Source of the DNA: JAENVU01 sp046598395
GTDB taxonomy: Bacteria; Actinomycetota; Acidimicrobiia; IMCC26256; JAENVU01
Reading direction: 5' to 3'
NCBI GenBank assembly: GCA_046598395.1
Contig: JBKJIQ010000036.1
Coordinates: 108,314 to 172,313 of the forward strand
Length of the DNA stretch: 64,000 bases
Positions 38,072-47,355 of this stretch are shown one piece after another. Numbering within the stretch: position 1 is the stretch's first letter; each line of letters opens with the position of its first letter. The position numbers were made by a program, and so were the translations under genes. The notes beneath the pieces were generated by a model that ran no database searches, was not told the origin of the DNA, and saw only the letters and a program-made list of their open reading frames with translations.

Positions 38072-39475
38072 ATGCGTCATCGATTGACTGCCCTTGCCCT
38101 TGCCCCGTGCCTCGTGATCGTGGGCGCGGCGTGCGGCCGCAGCGAAGGAAATGGTGCGGCCAAACCGGCCATAGCACCGTCGAGCACGGCGGCGTCGGGA
38201 GCTCGCAAGGATGCAGACTTCGGAACCGTGCGGAGTGTTTGCACGCCGGGAACGCCGTCCGGCTCGCCGAGTACCGGCGTGACCCCCACCGCGGTGCGCG
38301 TCGCCACCTTCTCGGATCGGGGGTTCGTCGGACGTCCCGGGTTGAACCAGGAGTTCTTCGATACCGCCGATGTCTTCGCCGCGTGGTGCAACGACCGGGG
38401 CGGCATCAATGGGCGCAAGATTGTCGTCGATAAGCGCGATGCCGAACTGATCAATGTGAAGCCCCGGATGACCGAGTCCTGTATTGACGACTTCGCACTC
38501 GTGGGCGGCGGCGCCACCTTTGACCAGGACGGTGTGGAGACACGGCTGCGCTGTCTGCTCCCCGACTTCGCCGGGTTCGTAGTGAGCGCGCAAGCACGCG
38601 GTGCGGACCTCGTGGTCCAACCGTTGCCGAACACGCTCGAGCACCTTCAGATTGGAACGTTGAACTACCTCGCCTCGAGGTTCCCTGCGGCCACCAAGAA
38701 GGTGGGCGTTCTCACCGGCGATATTTCCACCACGAAGGTCGTCGCGGCACAAAACGCGGAAGGCGCAACCGCGATCGGGTGGAACATCGTCTACAACGAC
38801 CAGTATCCGGCGGGCGGTCTCGCCGACTGGACGCCGTATGCACAGAAGCTCAAGGACAGCGGCGTGAAGGGCCTCATCTGGGTCGGCGAACCAGAAGGCC
38901 TCGCATTGTTGCTCCACGCGGTGAAAGACATCGGCTACACGCTCGACTTCGTTCGGGCCGACGCCAACCACTACGACCAGAAACTCATCGACCTCGGTAC
39001 CGACGCGCTCGCCGGTAACAATGTCTTCATCCAGAGCAGCTTTGCCCCGTTCGAGCAAGCCATCGTGTCCAACGCCACCGGGCAGTTCCTCCAGGCGTTC
39101 AAGGACTACGCGCCGAATGGAAAGAGCCGCGCGTATCTCGGCCTCCAAGCGTGGTCCGCGTGGTTGTTGTTCGCCACCGCGGCCAAGACCTGCGGAAACG
39201 ACCTCACCCGCAAGTGTGTCCTGAACGCGGCACAGAAGGTCCGGACCTGGACCGGTGGTGGACTCCATGCCACCACGGACCCAGGTGGCGGTACCTCGAC
39301 CGGATGCAACCTCGTGGAGGTAGCCACACCGCAAGGCTTCAAGGTCGCGCCCGGGCTTCACGCCACCGACGGGATCTACAACTGCAGCCCGAAGAATATC
39401 CATACGCTCACGGGCGACTATGGGAAGGGCACCACGTTGGCCGATGTCGGCCAAAGCATCGACCACCTCGAGTAG
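38072..39475 (+). CDS. Periplasmic-binding-protein lipoprotein (branched-chain amino acid type)
   Basis: This 467-aa lipoprotein (lipobox GAAC) has the type-1 periplasmic-binding fold of LivK-like proteins: VRVATFSDRGFVGRPG, then ADVFAAWCNDRGGINGRKIVV, a signature of the branched-chain amino acid/amide receptor family. It would capture a small organic ligand outside the membrane. AAGGAG lies 6 nt before ATG 38072. No permease or ATPase genes are next to it, so its transporter is elsewhere. Acyl-CoA genes follow, which suggests an organic acid or steroid-like ligand, without proof. Confidence 0.85.
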   Translation: MRHRLTALALAPCLVIVGAACGRSEGNGAAKPAIAPSSTAASGARKDADFGTVRSVCTPGTPSGSPSTGVTPTAVRVATFSDRGFVGRPGLNQEFFDTADVFAAWCNDRGGINGRKIVVDKRDAELINVKPRMTESCIDDFALVGGGATFDQDGVETRLRCLLPDFAGFVVSAQARGADLVVQPLPNTLEHLQIGTLNYLASRFPAATKKVGVLTGDISTTKVVAAQNAEGATAIGWNIVYNDQYPAGGLADWTPYAQKLKDSGVKGLIWVGEPEGLALLLHAVKDIGYTLDFVRADANHYDQKLIDLGTDALAGNNVFIQSSFAPFEQAIVSNATGQFLQAFKDYAPNGKSRAYLGLQAWSAWLLFATAAKTCGNDLTRKCVLNAAQKVRTWTGGGLHATTDPGGGTSTGCNLVEVATPQGFKVAPGLHATDGIYNCSPKNIHTLTGDYGKGTTLADVGQSIDHLE

Positions 39476-39562
39476 CGCGACCCGCGTCTTGTCATTCGCG
39501 AGCCCATCCTTCCCGTACGATCCCAGATCTCAGCAATCACGGCTTCGAAAAGGACATTTCAG

Positions 39563-40891
39563 ATGACCGGTGGCGCGCTCAAGATGGCCAACATGGACGA
39601 CCTCGACCTCCGGATGTCCGAAGGCGTGCGGCCGCTCTACGACGGCGTGACCGCGTTCATTCGTGATGAGGTGGAGCCGATCACCGAGGAGTTCTACCGA
39701 CTCGGAGAACATCGAGCAGAGCGATGGAGTTGGGCACCCGGCCAACTCGAACTACTCGACGACGCCAAGGCGAAGGCGCGCGAGCAAGGACTCTGGAACT
39801 TCTTTCTTCCCGATGCCGAGACCGGTCAGGGCCTGAGCAACCTCGACTACGCCTATATCGCGAACGAACTCGGAAAAAACCGGCTCTCGTCCGAGTGCCT
39901 GAACTGTTCGGCGCCCGACACCGGCAACATGGAAGTCCTCGAACGCGTCGGGACTCCGGAACAGAAGAAGGAGTGGCTCGAACCGCTGCTCAACGGCGAG
40001 ATCCGTTCTGCGTTTGCGATGACCGAACCCGGAGTGATGAGTTCCGATGCCCGCCAGATCCAAACCAGCGCCGTGCTCGACGGTGACGAGTGGATCATCT
40101 CCGGCGAGAAGTTCTACATCTCCGGTGCGGGAGATCCTCGCTGCAAGATCATGATCACGATGGTGCGGACCAGCCCCGACGCGGATGTCTACCGGCAGCA
40201 ATCACAGATCCTCGTCCCGCGTGACACGCCGGGCGTGGAGATCGTCGGACCGATGCACGTGTTCGGTGCCGACGATGCACCCCATGGACACATGCACATT
40301 CGGTTCAACGACGTCCGAGTTCCCAAAGCCAACCTCCTGCTCGGCGAGGGTCGCGGTTTCGAGATCTCCCAACTTCGGCTGGGCCCTGGTCGGATTCATC
40401 ACTGCATGCGTTCGATCGGCACCGCGGAGCGCGCCATCGAGATGATGGTGGATCGCGGCATGAGTCGAGAAGGGTTCGGCAAGTTGCTCATCAACTTGGG
40501 CAAGAACATGGAAGTGGTGTCAAGGGCGCGTATCGACGTGGAGGCAATGCGGCTGATGGTGTTGCGCGCCGCCAAGGCCATGGACACCCTCGGCAACGCG
40601 GAGGCGCGCGTGTGGGTCAGCGCGGTGAAGGCGATGGTGCCGGAGCGGTGCTGTGCGATCATCGACGAAGCCATCCAGATGCACGGTGCCGCAGGGATCT
40701 CACAGTGGTTCCCACTCGCCGACATGTGGCATGCGCAACGGACCTTGCGGCTCGCCGACGGCCCGGACGAAGTGCATCACCATGTGGTCGGACGCGCCGA
40801 GGTCACGAACCGAGGTGCCGACCATTCTGCGGGCCAGACACACCAAGCCGGTGCGTCCGGCGAGCGAGGGCCAACCTTCACCGGTCCGTAA
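39563..40891 (+). CDS. Acyl-CoA dehydrogenase
   Basis: This 442-aa flavoprotein would oxidise an acyl-CoA at the alpha-beta bond. Visible are AFAMTEPGVMSSDARQI (FAD-binding segment), WIISGEKFYISGAGD, and a C-terminal QMHGAAGISQWFPLADMW that contacts FAD. It is longer than bacterial short-chain enzymes by about 50 residues, mostly at the ends, and lacks a clear Glu at the standard position to my reading. Its 3' end overlaps the convergent ligase gene by 14 nt. Confidence 0.88.
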   Translation: MTGGALKMANMDDLDLRMSEGVRPLYDGVTAFIRDEVEPITEEFYRLGEHRAERWSWAPGQLELLDDAKAKAREQGLWNFFLPDAETGQGLSNLDYAYIANELGKNRLSSECLNCSAPDTGNMEVLERVGTPEQKKEWLEPLLNGEIRSAFAMTEPGVMSSDARQIQTSAVLDGDEWIISGEKFYISGAGDPRCKIMITMVRTSPDADVYRQQSQILVPRDTPGVEIVGPMHVFGADDAPHGHMHIRFNDVRVPKANLLLGEGRGFEISQLRLGPGRIHHCMRSIGTAERAIEMMVDRGMSREGFGKLLINLGKNMEVVSRARIDVEAMRLMVLRAAKAMDTLGNAEARVWVSAVKAMVPERCCAIIDEAIQMHGAAGISQWFPLADMWHAQRTLRLADGPDEVHHHVVGRAEVTNRGADHSAGQTHQAGASGERGPTFTGP

Positions 40892-42581
40892 GCGATGCGA
40901 CCGCACGGTCGCGGAGTTCGCGTTTGAAGACCTTGCCCGACGCAGTGCGCGGTAGGGGCTGCGCGCTCGTGATGATCGAACGCGGGACTTCGAAGCGGGC
41001 GAGATGCTCCGAGAGGAACGAGCGCAGCTCCTCCACGTCGATCGACGGATCGGCATAGATGGTGGCGCCCACCTCTTCCCCGAGCCGATCGTCGGGCACG
41101 GCATACACCGCGGCCTCATGGACCAACGGGTGCATCAAGATCGCCGCCTCCACCTGGCCGCACCCAATGTTCTCGCCGCCGCGGATGATGAGGTCCTTGA
41201 TGCGGTCGACGATGAACACGTACCCATCGCCGTCGAGATAGGCAACGTCGCCGCTGCGAAACCACCCGTCGATGAAGGTTTCGGCATCCACGTCCGGCCG
41301 ATTCCAGTACCCGGCAAACACTGATCCGCCGCGCACGAGCAGCTCACCGCGTTCGCCCCGAGGCAGGGTTGCGCCGTCGTCGCTGATCACTTTGAGGTCG
41401 AGCACCGCGGAACACCGACCCGAGCTCTCGGGACGTTCGAGGTAGTCGTGCCCCGAGATTCCTGCACCGATCGCGTTCGTTTCGGTCATCCCCCACCCCG
41501 TGTTGGGTGCGACCTGCTTGAACGACGCGTCGATCTGGCGGACCTGTTCGGGAGCACGCGGCGCGCCTCCCCCACCAACCACGCGCAATGAGCTGAGGTC
41601 GCGTCCACTCGTTGCCGCGATGCGTACGAGGTCGCCGGTCATCGCGGGCGGAGCGATGAACGAGTTCACCCGTTCGCGCTCAATGAGCTCGGCCGCGTGG
41701 TCCGGATCCCACTTGTACATGCACACGAGCTTGCGCTGCGCACGATAGGAGGAGAGATACACCGCATGTGATCCGGTCACGTGGAACAGCGGCACGGCGA
41801 GCAACGCTGCGTCCTGCACCTCGCGGTCGGTTCGCGGTGCGCGCTCGGGCGCGGGGGCGCCGTTGCGAGCTTGGCGCGCACCCGCGAACGTGTCGAGCTC
41901 CCATGACAACAGTGCACTGATCACGTTGCGATGCGTCGACACCACACCCTTGGGGTGACCCGTCGAGCCGGAGGTGTAGAAGATGGTGGCCGGATCATTC
42001 GGTCCCACCGTCGCCGTCGGCATCTCAGCGTCGCCGTACCCGGCAAGGCGATCTTCGAGGCGCGCGATACGAGGACCCGTGGCGTCCGACCGCACCGACA
42101 CCACCGGCACATCGAGATTCGGGCTGCAACGGGCGAGCCGATCGACCCGCTCCTGATCGGCGAGCACCACCGACGCGCCGGAGTCGACCAGGCCGTACTC
42201 CAACTCCTCGGGCTGCCACAGTGCATTCATCGCGACCGCGATCGCACCAATCGACGTAACCGCCATGAACGCGAGGATCCACTCCGGATAGTTGCGCATC
42301 GAGATTGCCACGCGATCACCGGGCGCGATGCCGTACCCCTCCACCAGGACGTGGGCAACTTTCGCCGCCGCCGCGTACGTCTCTGCGAACGTGAGGCGCT
42401 CGTCGTCGTAGACAATGAACGGCCGATCCGTTGCCGTGGCGGCGAAGAGGGCGCCCAACGTTGGCGGCGCGTTCCGGAACGTGCGGACGGACCCGTGCGC
42501 TGATCCGACCGTCTCCAGTTCGTAGGTCTCGCCGGGAGCGGTGAGCGCGGCCAGCGCCTCCGCACGGGTGATGATCGACAT
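40878..42581 (-). CDS. AMP-dependent acyl-CoA ligase/synthetase
   Basis: This 567-aa adenylating enzyme activates a carboxylic acid to its CoA ester. Motifs: TIFYTSGSTGHPKGVVSTHRN, split here as FYTSGSTGHPKG (P-loop), GWGMTETNA, GYWNRPDVDAETFIDGWFRSGD, and the C-terminal lysine motif PRTASGKVFKREL. ATG 42581 is chosen; the longer frame upstream carries no homology. With the acyl-CoA dehydrogenase, thiolase-like and P450 genes it suggests degradation of a steroid, terpene or aromatic acid. Confidence 0.9.
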   Translation of the reverse strand: MSIITRAEALAALTAPGETYELETVGSAHGSVRTFRNAPPTLGALFAATATDRPFIVYDDERLTFAETYAAAAKVAHVLVEGYGIAPGDRVAISMRNYPEWILAFMAVTSIGAIAVAMNALWQPEELEYGLVDSGASVVLADQERVDRLARCSPNLDVPVVSVRSDATGPRIARLEDRLAGYGDAEMPTATVGPNDPATIFYTSGSTGHPKGVVSTHRNVISALLSWELDTFAGARQARNGAPAPERAPRTDREVQDAALLAVPLFHVTGSHAVYLSSYRAQRKLVCMYKWDPDHAAELIERERVNSFIAPPAMTGDLVRIAATSGRDLSSLRVVGGGGAPRAPEQVRQIDASFKQVAPNTGWGMTETNAIGAGISGHDYLERPESSGRCSAVLDLKVISDDGATLPRGERGELLVRGGSVFAGYWNRPDVDAETFIDGWFRSGDVAYLDGDGYVFIVDRIKDLIIRGGENIGCGQVEAAILMHPLVHEAAVYAVPDDRLGEEVGATIYADPSIDVEELRSFLSEHLARFEVPRSIITSAQPLPRTASGKVFKRELRDRAVASLTDR

Positions 42582-42661
42582 CCCGCCATCGTCGCGGCAT
42601 GCAGGGCTACGCGCCAAACGCGTGCGCCAAGAGAGCCGATCCGAAAGACCTGTTCCCTCAT

Positions 42662-42717
42662 CGCGTACCGGGTGATATTTCAAGCGCGTATGGAGTGACG
42701 TTTCGAGCGCGTACGAG
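42662..42717 (+). repeat. 23-bp-period repeats adjoining the second ATPase promoter
   Basis: Two 23-bp units (42672-42694 and 42695-42717) agree at 18 of 23 positions. Their core CGCGTA also occurs once more upstream, so CGCGTA stands at 42662, 42685 and 42708, exactly 23 bp apart. The last unit ends 1 bp before a TACAAT -10 box (42719-42724). Sequence is unrelated to the array at 35.7 kb, but period and placement are the same. Confidence 0.7.
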
Positions 42718-42731
42718 TTACAATCATGCTC

Positions 42732-43964
42732 GTGACCAGCTACTTTGCGCGACTAGCGGACAAGACGCTCCGAACGTTCCTGACTGATCACCCTGCAGTC
42801 CTGCTCACAGGACCGCGGGCATCAGGCAAGACCACGACTGCCGAGCGGCTCGCAGGAAGTGTCGTCCAACTCGGCACGCCCGTCGAAGCCGAGGTGGTGC
42901 GGGCGGATCCAGACATCGCTCTGGTCGGTCGCGTCGAGCCCATTCTCATCGACGAGTGGCAAGTGGTCCCCCAGATACTCGGAGCCGTCAAACGTTCTGT
43001 GGACGCGAGACCCGACCGGGGCCGATTCGTCATCACCGGTTCCGCGCGCTCCGACCTCGACAGTGAAACGTGGCCCGGGACCGGTCGCTTGGTCCGTCTC
43101 GCAATGTTTGGCTTCAGCGAACGCGAGGTGAGGGGAACTGTCGGATCACGACTCTTCCTCGCGCGCGTGCTCGCCGGCGACGATTCGCCGATACCTAGCA
43201 AGGCTCCGACGCTTCACGACTACGTGGACAGCGCGCTCCGCGGCGGATTCCCCGAGCCGGCGCTCAACCTTGACCGGCGAGCACGCGAACGCTGGTATGA
43301 CGCGTACGTCGACCAACTCGTGACGCGTGATGCAGCCGAGATCGAACCACGACGCAGTTCCGTTCGGCTCCGCAGTTACCTCGAGGCGTACGCACTCAAC
43401 TCGGCCGGTACCGTCGATGAGACCACCCTGATCAACGCTGCCCACACCAACCGTCGGTCGGCCGACGCGTACCGAGCGCTCCTGGTCGGCCTCTGCATCA
43501 TCGAGGAGCTCCCCGCATGGACGCCAAACCGACTCCGCCGGATGACCCTCGCGCCAAAACGTTTCGTTGTGGATTCCGGCCTCTTCGGAGCGCTCGCGAA
43601 CGTCGATGCTGCCGCGGTGATGCACGACGCCGACATTCTCGGTCGTCTCATCGAGACGTTCGTCGTCGCCCAGCTTCGAGCGGAGATCGATCATCTCGAC
43701 ATGCGGGCACGACTGTTTCATCTGCGCCAACAAGATGGGCGGCGTGAGGTTGATCTCATCGTCGAACTGGGTGGAGGCCGCGTGATCGCACTCGAGATCA
43801 AAGCAACCTCAGTGCCAACAGCTCATGACGCCCGCCACCTCCGATGGCTCCGAGATGAGCTGGGCGACCGCTTCGTTGCCGGGATCGTGCTGCACACCGG
43901 GCCCCGGCCGATCAAGTTCGAGGATCGCATCACCGCGCTGCCTATTTGCAGCCTCTGGACCTGA
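42732..43964 (+). CDS. AAA_14/DUF4143 ATPase, second paralogue
   Basis: This 410-aa protein has Walker A GPRASGKTT, Walker B PILIDEWQ, sensor FVITGSARSD and a DUF4143 C-terminus with RFVVDSGLFGAL and REVDLIVE...VIALEIKATS, whose E-x-K core resembles PD-(D/E)XK nucleases. It shares layout with the 35.8-kb gene but differs widely in sequence. An ATG at 42726 is in frame; GTG 42732 is preferred because it lies 7 nt after the TACAAT box, matching the leaderless arrangement of the first paralogue. Function is unknown. Confidence 0.85.
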   Translation: MTSYFARLADKTLRTFLTDHPAVLLTGPRASGKTTTAERLAGSVVQLGTPVEAEVVRADPDIALVGRVEPILIDEWQVVPQILGAVKRSVDARPDRGRFVITGSARSDLDSETWPGTGRLVRLAMFGFSEREVRGTVGSRLFLARVLAGDDSPIPSKAPTLHDYVDSALRGGFPEPALNLDRRARERWYDAYVDQLVTRDAAEIEPRRSSVRLRSYLEAYALNSAGTVDETTLINAAHTNRRSADAYRALLVGLCIIEELPAWTPNRLRRMTLAPKRFVVDSGLFGALANVDAAAVMHDADILGRLIETFVVAQLRAEIDHLDMRARLFHLRQQDGRREVDLIVELGGGRVIALEIKATSVPTAHDARHLRWLRDELGDRFVAGIVLHTGPRPIKFEDRITALPICSLWT

Positions 43965-43979
43965 CGCGAGACCGATCGG

Positions 43980-45143
43980 TTAGCCGAACGGCTGCAATGA
44001 GTTCGCCACGACCCAGGTGCTGAAGTACTGGCTGTTCGCTCCGTAGGCCATCGCCAGCGCAACGTTGGCGCCCTCCACCTGGTGCTCGCCGGCCGCGCCC
44101 CGCACTTGGTTGGCCGCCTCGGCGAAGCGCAACAACCCCGAGGCACCGATCGGGTTGCTGGACAGCACACCCCCGCTCGGATTGACGGGAAAGCTGCCAG
44201 TGAGCGCGGTTTCATCGGCGTCGATCATCTTCCAACCGTCGCCCACGGCCGCAATGTCATGGCCTTCGAGCCAGATCGCCTCGTGCCAAGAAAACGGCAC
44301 ATAGAGCTCCGCCACGTCGATCTGTTCGCGCGGGTTGGTGATGCCTGCTTGCCCGTACACGTCCCACGCAGCTTGGACGCACGCGGCGGGCCGCACGGGA
44401 TCACGACCAGGGAAGCTCGGCGGTTCGCTGCGCGACGACGTACCGAGGATCCATGCCGGCGCACGCCCGTCGGCGGCCGCCGCGTTGCCACCCTCTTCGT
44501 TCGTCAGCACCACCGCGCACGCACCGTCAGACGATGGGCACGACTCGAGGTAGCGCAGTGGGTCCCACAACATCGGGGACTCCTTCACTTTCTCGATCGA
44601 AATATCGGCGATCCGGAGGTGGGCGTACGGGTTCTTCATGGCGTTTTGTCGGTCCTTGACCGCGACCTTCCATCCGATGTGTTCCGGCGCGCCGCTGCGT
44701 TGGATATAAGCGCGAATAAACGGTGCGAACGCGCCACCTGCGCCAAGAGACGCGCCCTTGCCGCTGCCGAGGGCAAACTGCGCGTTGCCTTCCGACTGTT
44801 TCTCGAACGCCACGGCCAGCACACGCTCGTGCTTGCGCGCTTGCACGTGCGAGGCTGCGACGATCGCCGTCGTTCCGCCCACCGATCCCGCGGTATGCAC
44901 CCGGAACATCGGCTTGCCCACTGCGCCCAGCGCATCGGAGAGGTAGAGCTCCGGCTTCATGACCCCTTCGAAGAGGTCCGGCGCCTTGCCGATCACCACT
45001 GCGTCGATATCGGCCAGGGTCATCTGCGCGTCGTCGAGGGCGCGGAACACTGCTTCCCGGACGAGCCCACCGAACGACACGTCGTGACGGCGCGACTTGT
45101 GATGGGTCTGACCAACCCCGACGATCGCACACGGCTCCGTCAT
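43980..45143 (-). CDS. Thiolase-fold protein lacking thiolase catalytic residues (Ltp-like), first
   Basis: This 387-aa protein has the thiolase fold of the lipid-transfer/SCP-x group (CAIVGVGQTHHK at the start). The nucleophilic Cys is replaced: the loop reads HTAGSVGGTTAI. The HDCF-type His/Cys motif is replaced by ELYVPFSWHEA, and the GHPxGATG His by SSNPIGASG. Classical thiolysis is therefore unlikely. Ltp2-type proteins with the same losses act as retro-aldolases with a DUF35 partner, and a DUF35 gene lies two genes upstream. Its start overlaps the second thiolase-like gene by 4 nt. Confidence 0.85.
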   Translation of the reverse strand: MTEPCAIVGVGQTHHKSRRHDVSFGGLVREAVFRALDDAQMTLADIDAVVIGKAPDLFEGVMKPELYLSDALGAVGKPMFRVHTAGSVGGTTAIVAASHVQARKHERVLAVAFEKQSEGNAQFALGSGKGASLGAGGAFAPFIRAYIQRSGAPEHIGWKVAVKDRQNAMKNPYAHLRIADISIEKVKESPMLWDPLRYLESCPSSDGACAVVLTNEEGGNAAAADGRAPAWILGTSSRSEPPSFPGRDPVRPAACVQAAWDVYGQAGITNPREQIDVAELYVPFSWHEAIWLEGHDIAAVGDGWKMIDADETALTGSFPVNPSGGVLSSNPIGASGLLRFAEAANQVRGAAGEHQVEGANVALAMAYGANSQYFSTWVVANSLQPFG

Positions 45144-46219
45144 GATGGTCCTTCCAGGATGCAGATCAGGTTCTGTTGAAGACATGGACCCGAGGTTGAG
45201 TGGGCGAGCGCCCGATTCCCACCGTCGAAGATGTGATTCGAGGCGTACCCGATTCGCGCGAGGCCGGTGGCCATGATCGGGTTCGACGCGAGCGCGCCGC
45301 CCGACCGGTTCACGACAACATCGTCACCCAGTCCGAGTGCCCGCCGTAACAGGATCTCTTCGTGGGTGAATGCCGCTTGCAACTCCGCCACTTCCACCGG
45401 TCCCGTCCCCAGATTGGCCGCCGCAGCCGCAATGCGAGTGGACGGCGAGTCGGTGAGGTCCCGGTACACCGGATTGTGACACTCGGTCCGATGATCGAAG
45501 CCGGTGATGAATGCCGGCCGTTCACGCAACTCGCGGGCACGAGCCCCGGTCGCGAGCACCATCGCGGCTGCACCATCGGTGATCGGCGGAAGATCATGAC
45601 GACGGAGCGGCTCTCGTACGTAGTCGCCACCCAGCAGCGTCTCAACGTCGAACTCGCCCTTCACTTGAGCATCCGGGTTCTCCATCGCGTCGCGCCGCGA
45701 CCGGGCCGCGACCTCAGCCATTGCCCGCTCATCGGTGATCCCTGACGAGATCAACGCACGCGCTTGGAGCGCCGCAAACGTGAGCGGGTCCACGCCGAGT
45801 GGCGCGAGGTAGAAGGGATCCATCTCCATCGGGTAGATGAGCGACGGATCTCCGGTGGAGGATCGTCCCGAACCGGTGACCACGGCGATCTCGATATCGC
45901 CTTCCTGGAGCCGCAGCCATGCTTCGTAAAGCGCCCACGCGCCATCCATCTCAACGTGGGAGTCGCGCTTGGGTGGCCAGGCGCCGATCGCGTCGAGGTT
46001 CGACACGAACGAGAACGCTTGGCCGGTGATGTAGTCGCACGATCCGAGACACGTGAAGTCGATATCAGCCCGAGTGAGGCCGAGCGGCTCGAGTGCGTCG
46101 GTGATCACACGCAGCAGGAGCTGTGTTTCGGACAGGTCGGTGCGGCGGATCATGGGCGACAGCGCCCAGCCGACCACCGCAATGTCGGTACTGGTGGATT
46201 GGCTATTCGTCGGCGTCAT
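45140..46219 (-). CDS. Thiolase-fold protein lacking thiolase catalytic residues (Ltp-like), second
   Basis: This 359-aa thiolase-fold protein is shorter than its neighbour. It starts DIAVVGWALSPM, has no Cys at the nucleophile position (EMDGAWALYEA), reads AELQAAFTHEEI at the second active-site loop and SGGALASNPIMATGL in place of the GHP motif. It overlaps both neighbours. The two thiolase-fold proteins may form a heteromer with the DUF35 protein and cleave a C-C bond in a steroid-like side chain; this is inference from the Ltp2/ChsH2 model. Confidence 0.83.
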   Translation of the reverse strand: MTPTNSQSTSTDIAVVGWALSPMIRRTDLSETQLLLRVITDALEPLGLTRADIDFTCLGSCDYITGQAFSFVSNLDAIGAWPPKRDSHVEMDGAWALYEAWLRLQEGDIEIAVVTGSGRSSTGDPSLIYPMEMDPFYLAPLGVDPLTFAALQARALISSGITDERAMAEVAARSRRDAMENPDAQVKGEFDVETLLGGDYVREPLRRHDLPPITDGAAAMVLATGARARELRERPAFITGFDHRTECHNPVYRDLTDSPSTRIAAAAANLGTGPVEVAELQAAFTHEEILLRRALGLGDDVVVNRSGGALASNPIMATGLARIGYASNHIFDGGNRALAHSTSGPCLQQNLICILEGPS

Positions 46220-47208
46220 CAGAAGATCCGATTCACGAGGTCAGGGTCATCGATGTTGGGTTCGCCGCTCGGCATCCAGCCGATGAGATGGCCGTACGCG
46301 CCGCCCATCGTTGCGCCTTCGTCGAGGTCATCATCGGGCGGCGCCCAGGCGGCAGCCACCCGCTTGCCCACGCACACATCGCCAACTGGCAGCTCAATAA
46401 CCGGCTGGTACGGGAGGATCACATCGGTGCCGTCGAGCAGTACAAACACGCGCGCAAACGGCTCGGTCTCGGTCTGACCCGGATACTGCACCGGCGCAAT
46501 GATCGTGTAGTTCGTGATCGTTCCCGTGTGCGGCAGATCGACATCGTGTTCCACGCCAAGCTCGATCGCGTCGATCGGGCAGTAGCCGCGACCGCCCGCG
46601 TAGATGCGGGAGCAGACTGGGCACCGCTGGCCCAGGATCCGTTCTTCCCGGCTCGCCTCGCGGAGCCGGTCGAGCACGAGCGGTACCGGATTGCGGTACG
46701 TGATCGACGCGTTGTAATCCATCATCAGGACCGGCTCGGCCTTCGGCCCTTCATCGGTACCTTCGACCTCGGCCACCTCGCCCGGAACGAAGGCGATGAT
46801 GTCGTCGATACGGCCTTCACGCGCCCCGCGCCAGCGCGGCGCAACCCGGGTGCCAACCGCGAGCGTCGCGGTCGAGCCCGCATCAACGGCGTGCAGCAAC
46901 GGCGTCGACGCGCCATCGAGGCGAATCATCGCAAACGCGAACGGGTGATCAACCGGGTGCTGTTTCGACGGTACCGGCACCCAGGTCCACGACTCGACGG
47001 TGCCGTTGGGTCCAACCTCCAACATTGCATCGGCCGGAAGTTCGGCACCGGTCTGTGGATCCCATTCGAGCGGGGGTACGAGCACTCGGTCACCCGAACG
47101 GATCCCGAGGATGCGTCGTTCGGTGAGCGCCGTCATGAACGCGCCGATCACCGGACCCAGTGAACGCTTATACGGGAACGTGATCGAACTCTCAACGAAG
47201 CGGGTCAA
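46219..47208 (-). CDS. Double-domain DUF35 OB-fold protein
   Basis: This 329-aa protein has two OB-fold/DUF35 modules. The second is preceded by a zinc ribbon, CPVCSRIYAGGRGYCPI, the hallmark of acyl-CoA-associated ChsH2-like proteins. The first (from PLEWDPQTGAELPADAML) seems to lack the zinc ligands. It is the first gene of a three-gene unit with the thiolase-fold proteins, joined by 1- and 4-nt overlaps. The start is TTG 47208 with AAAGGTGA 6-8 nt upstream. It probably docks the aldolase-type partners. Confidence 0.85.
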   Translation of the reverse strand: MTRFVESSITFPYKRSLGPVIGAFMTALTERRILGIRSGDRVLVPPLEWDPQTGAELPADAMLEVGPNGTVESWTWVPVPSKQHPVDHPFAFAMIRLDGASTPLLHAVDAGSTATLAVGTRVAPRWRGAREGRIDDIIAFVPGEVAEVEGTDEGPKAEPVLMMDYNASITYRNPVPLVLDRLREASREERILGQRCPVCSRIYAGGRGYCPIDAIELGVEHDVDLPHTGTITNYTIIAPVQYPGQTETEPFARVFVLLDGTDVILPYQPVIELPVGDVCVGKRVAAAWAPPDDDLDEGATMGGAYGHLIGWMPSGEPNIDDPDLVNRIF

Positions 47209-47355
47209 CGGTGCTCACCTTTCGCGGCCGGGCCCGGATCACGGGCGGCCTGGATCACGGGCGGCGGGGATCATGGGCCGTGATCCCCATGTCGTGCCAA
47301 TGCGGGACGGTGAGGCCAACGGAATGGGGGCCCCGCCCGGCCGACCGAGACGGCG

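Noticed and set aside
37748..39466. A 572-codon frame antisense to the periplasmic-binding-protein gene
   Set aside because: The plus-strand lipoprotein has signal peptide, lipobox and fold signature; the antisense frame has none.
44082..45179. A 365-codon frame antisense to the first thiolase-like gene
   Set aside because: Composition is Arg/His-rich and it mirrors the thiolase-fold frame; no domain visible.
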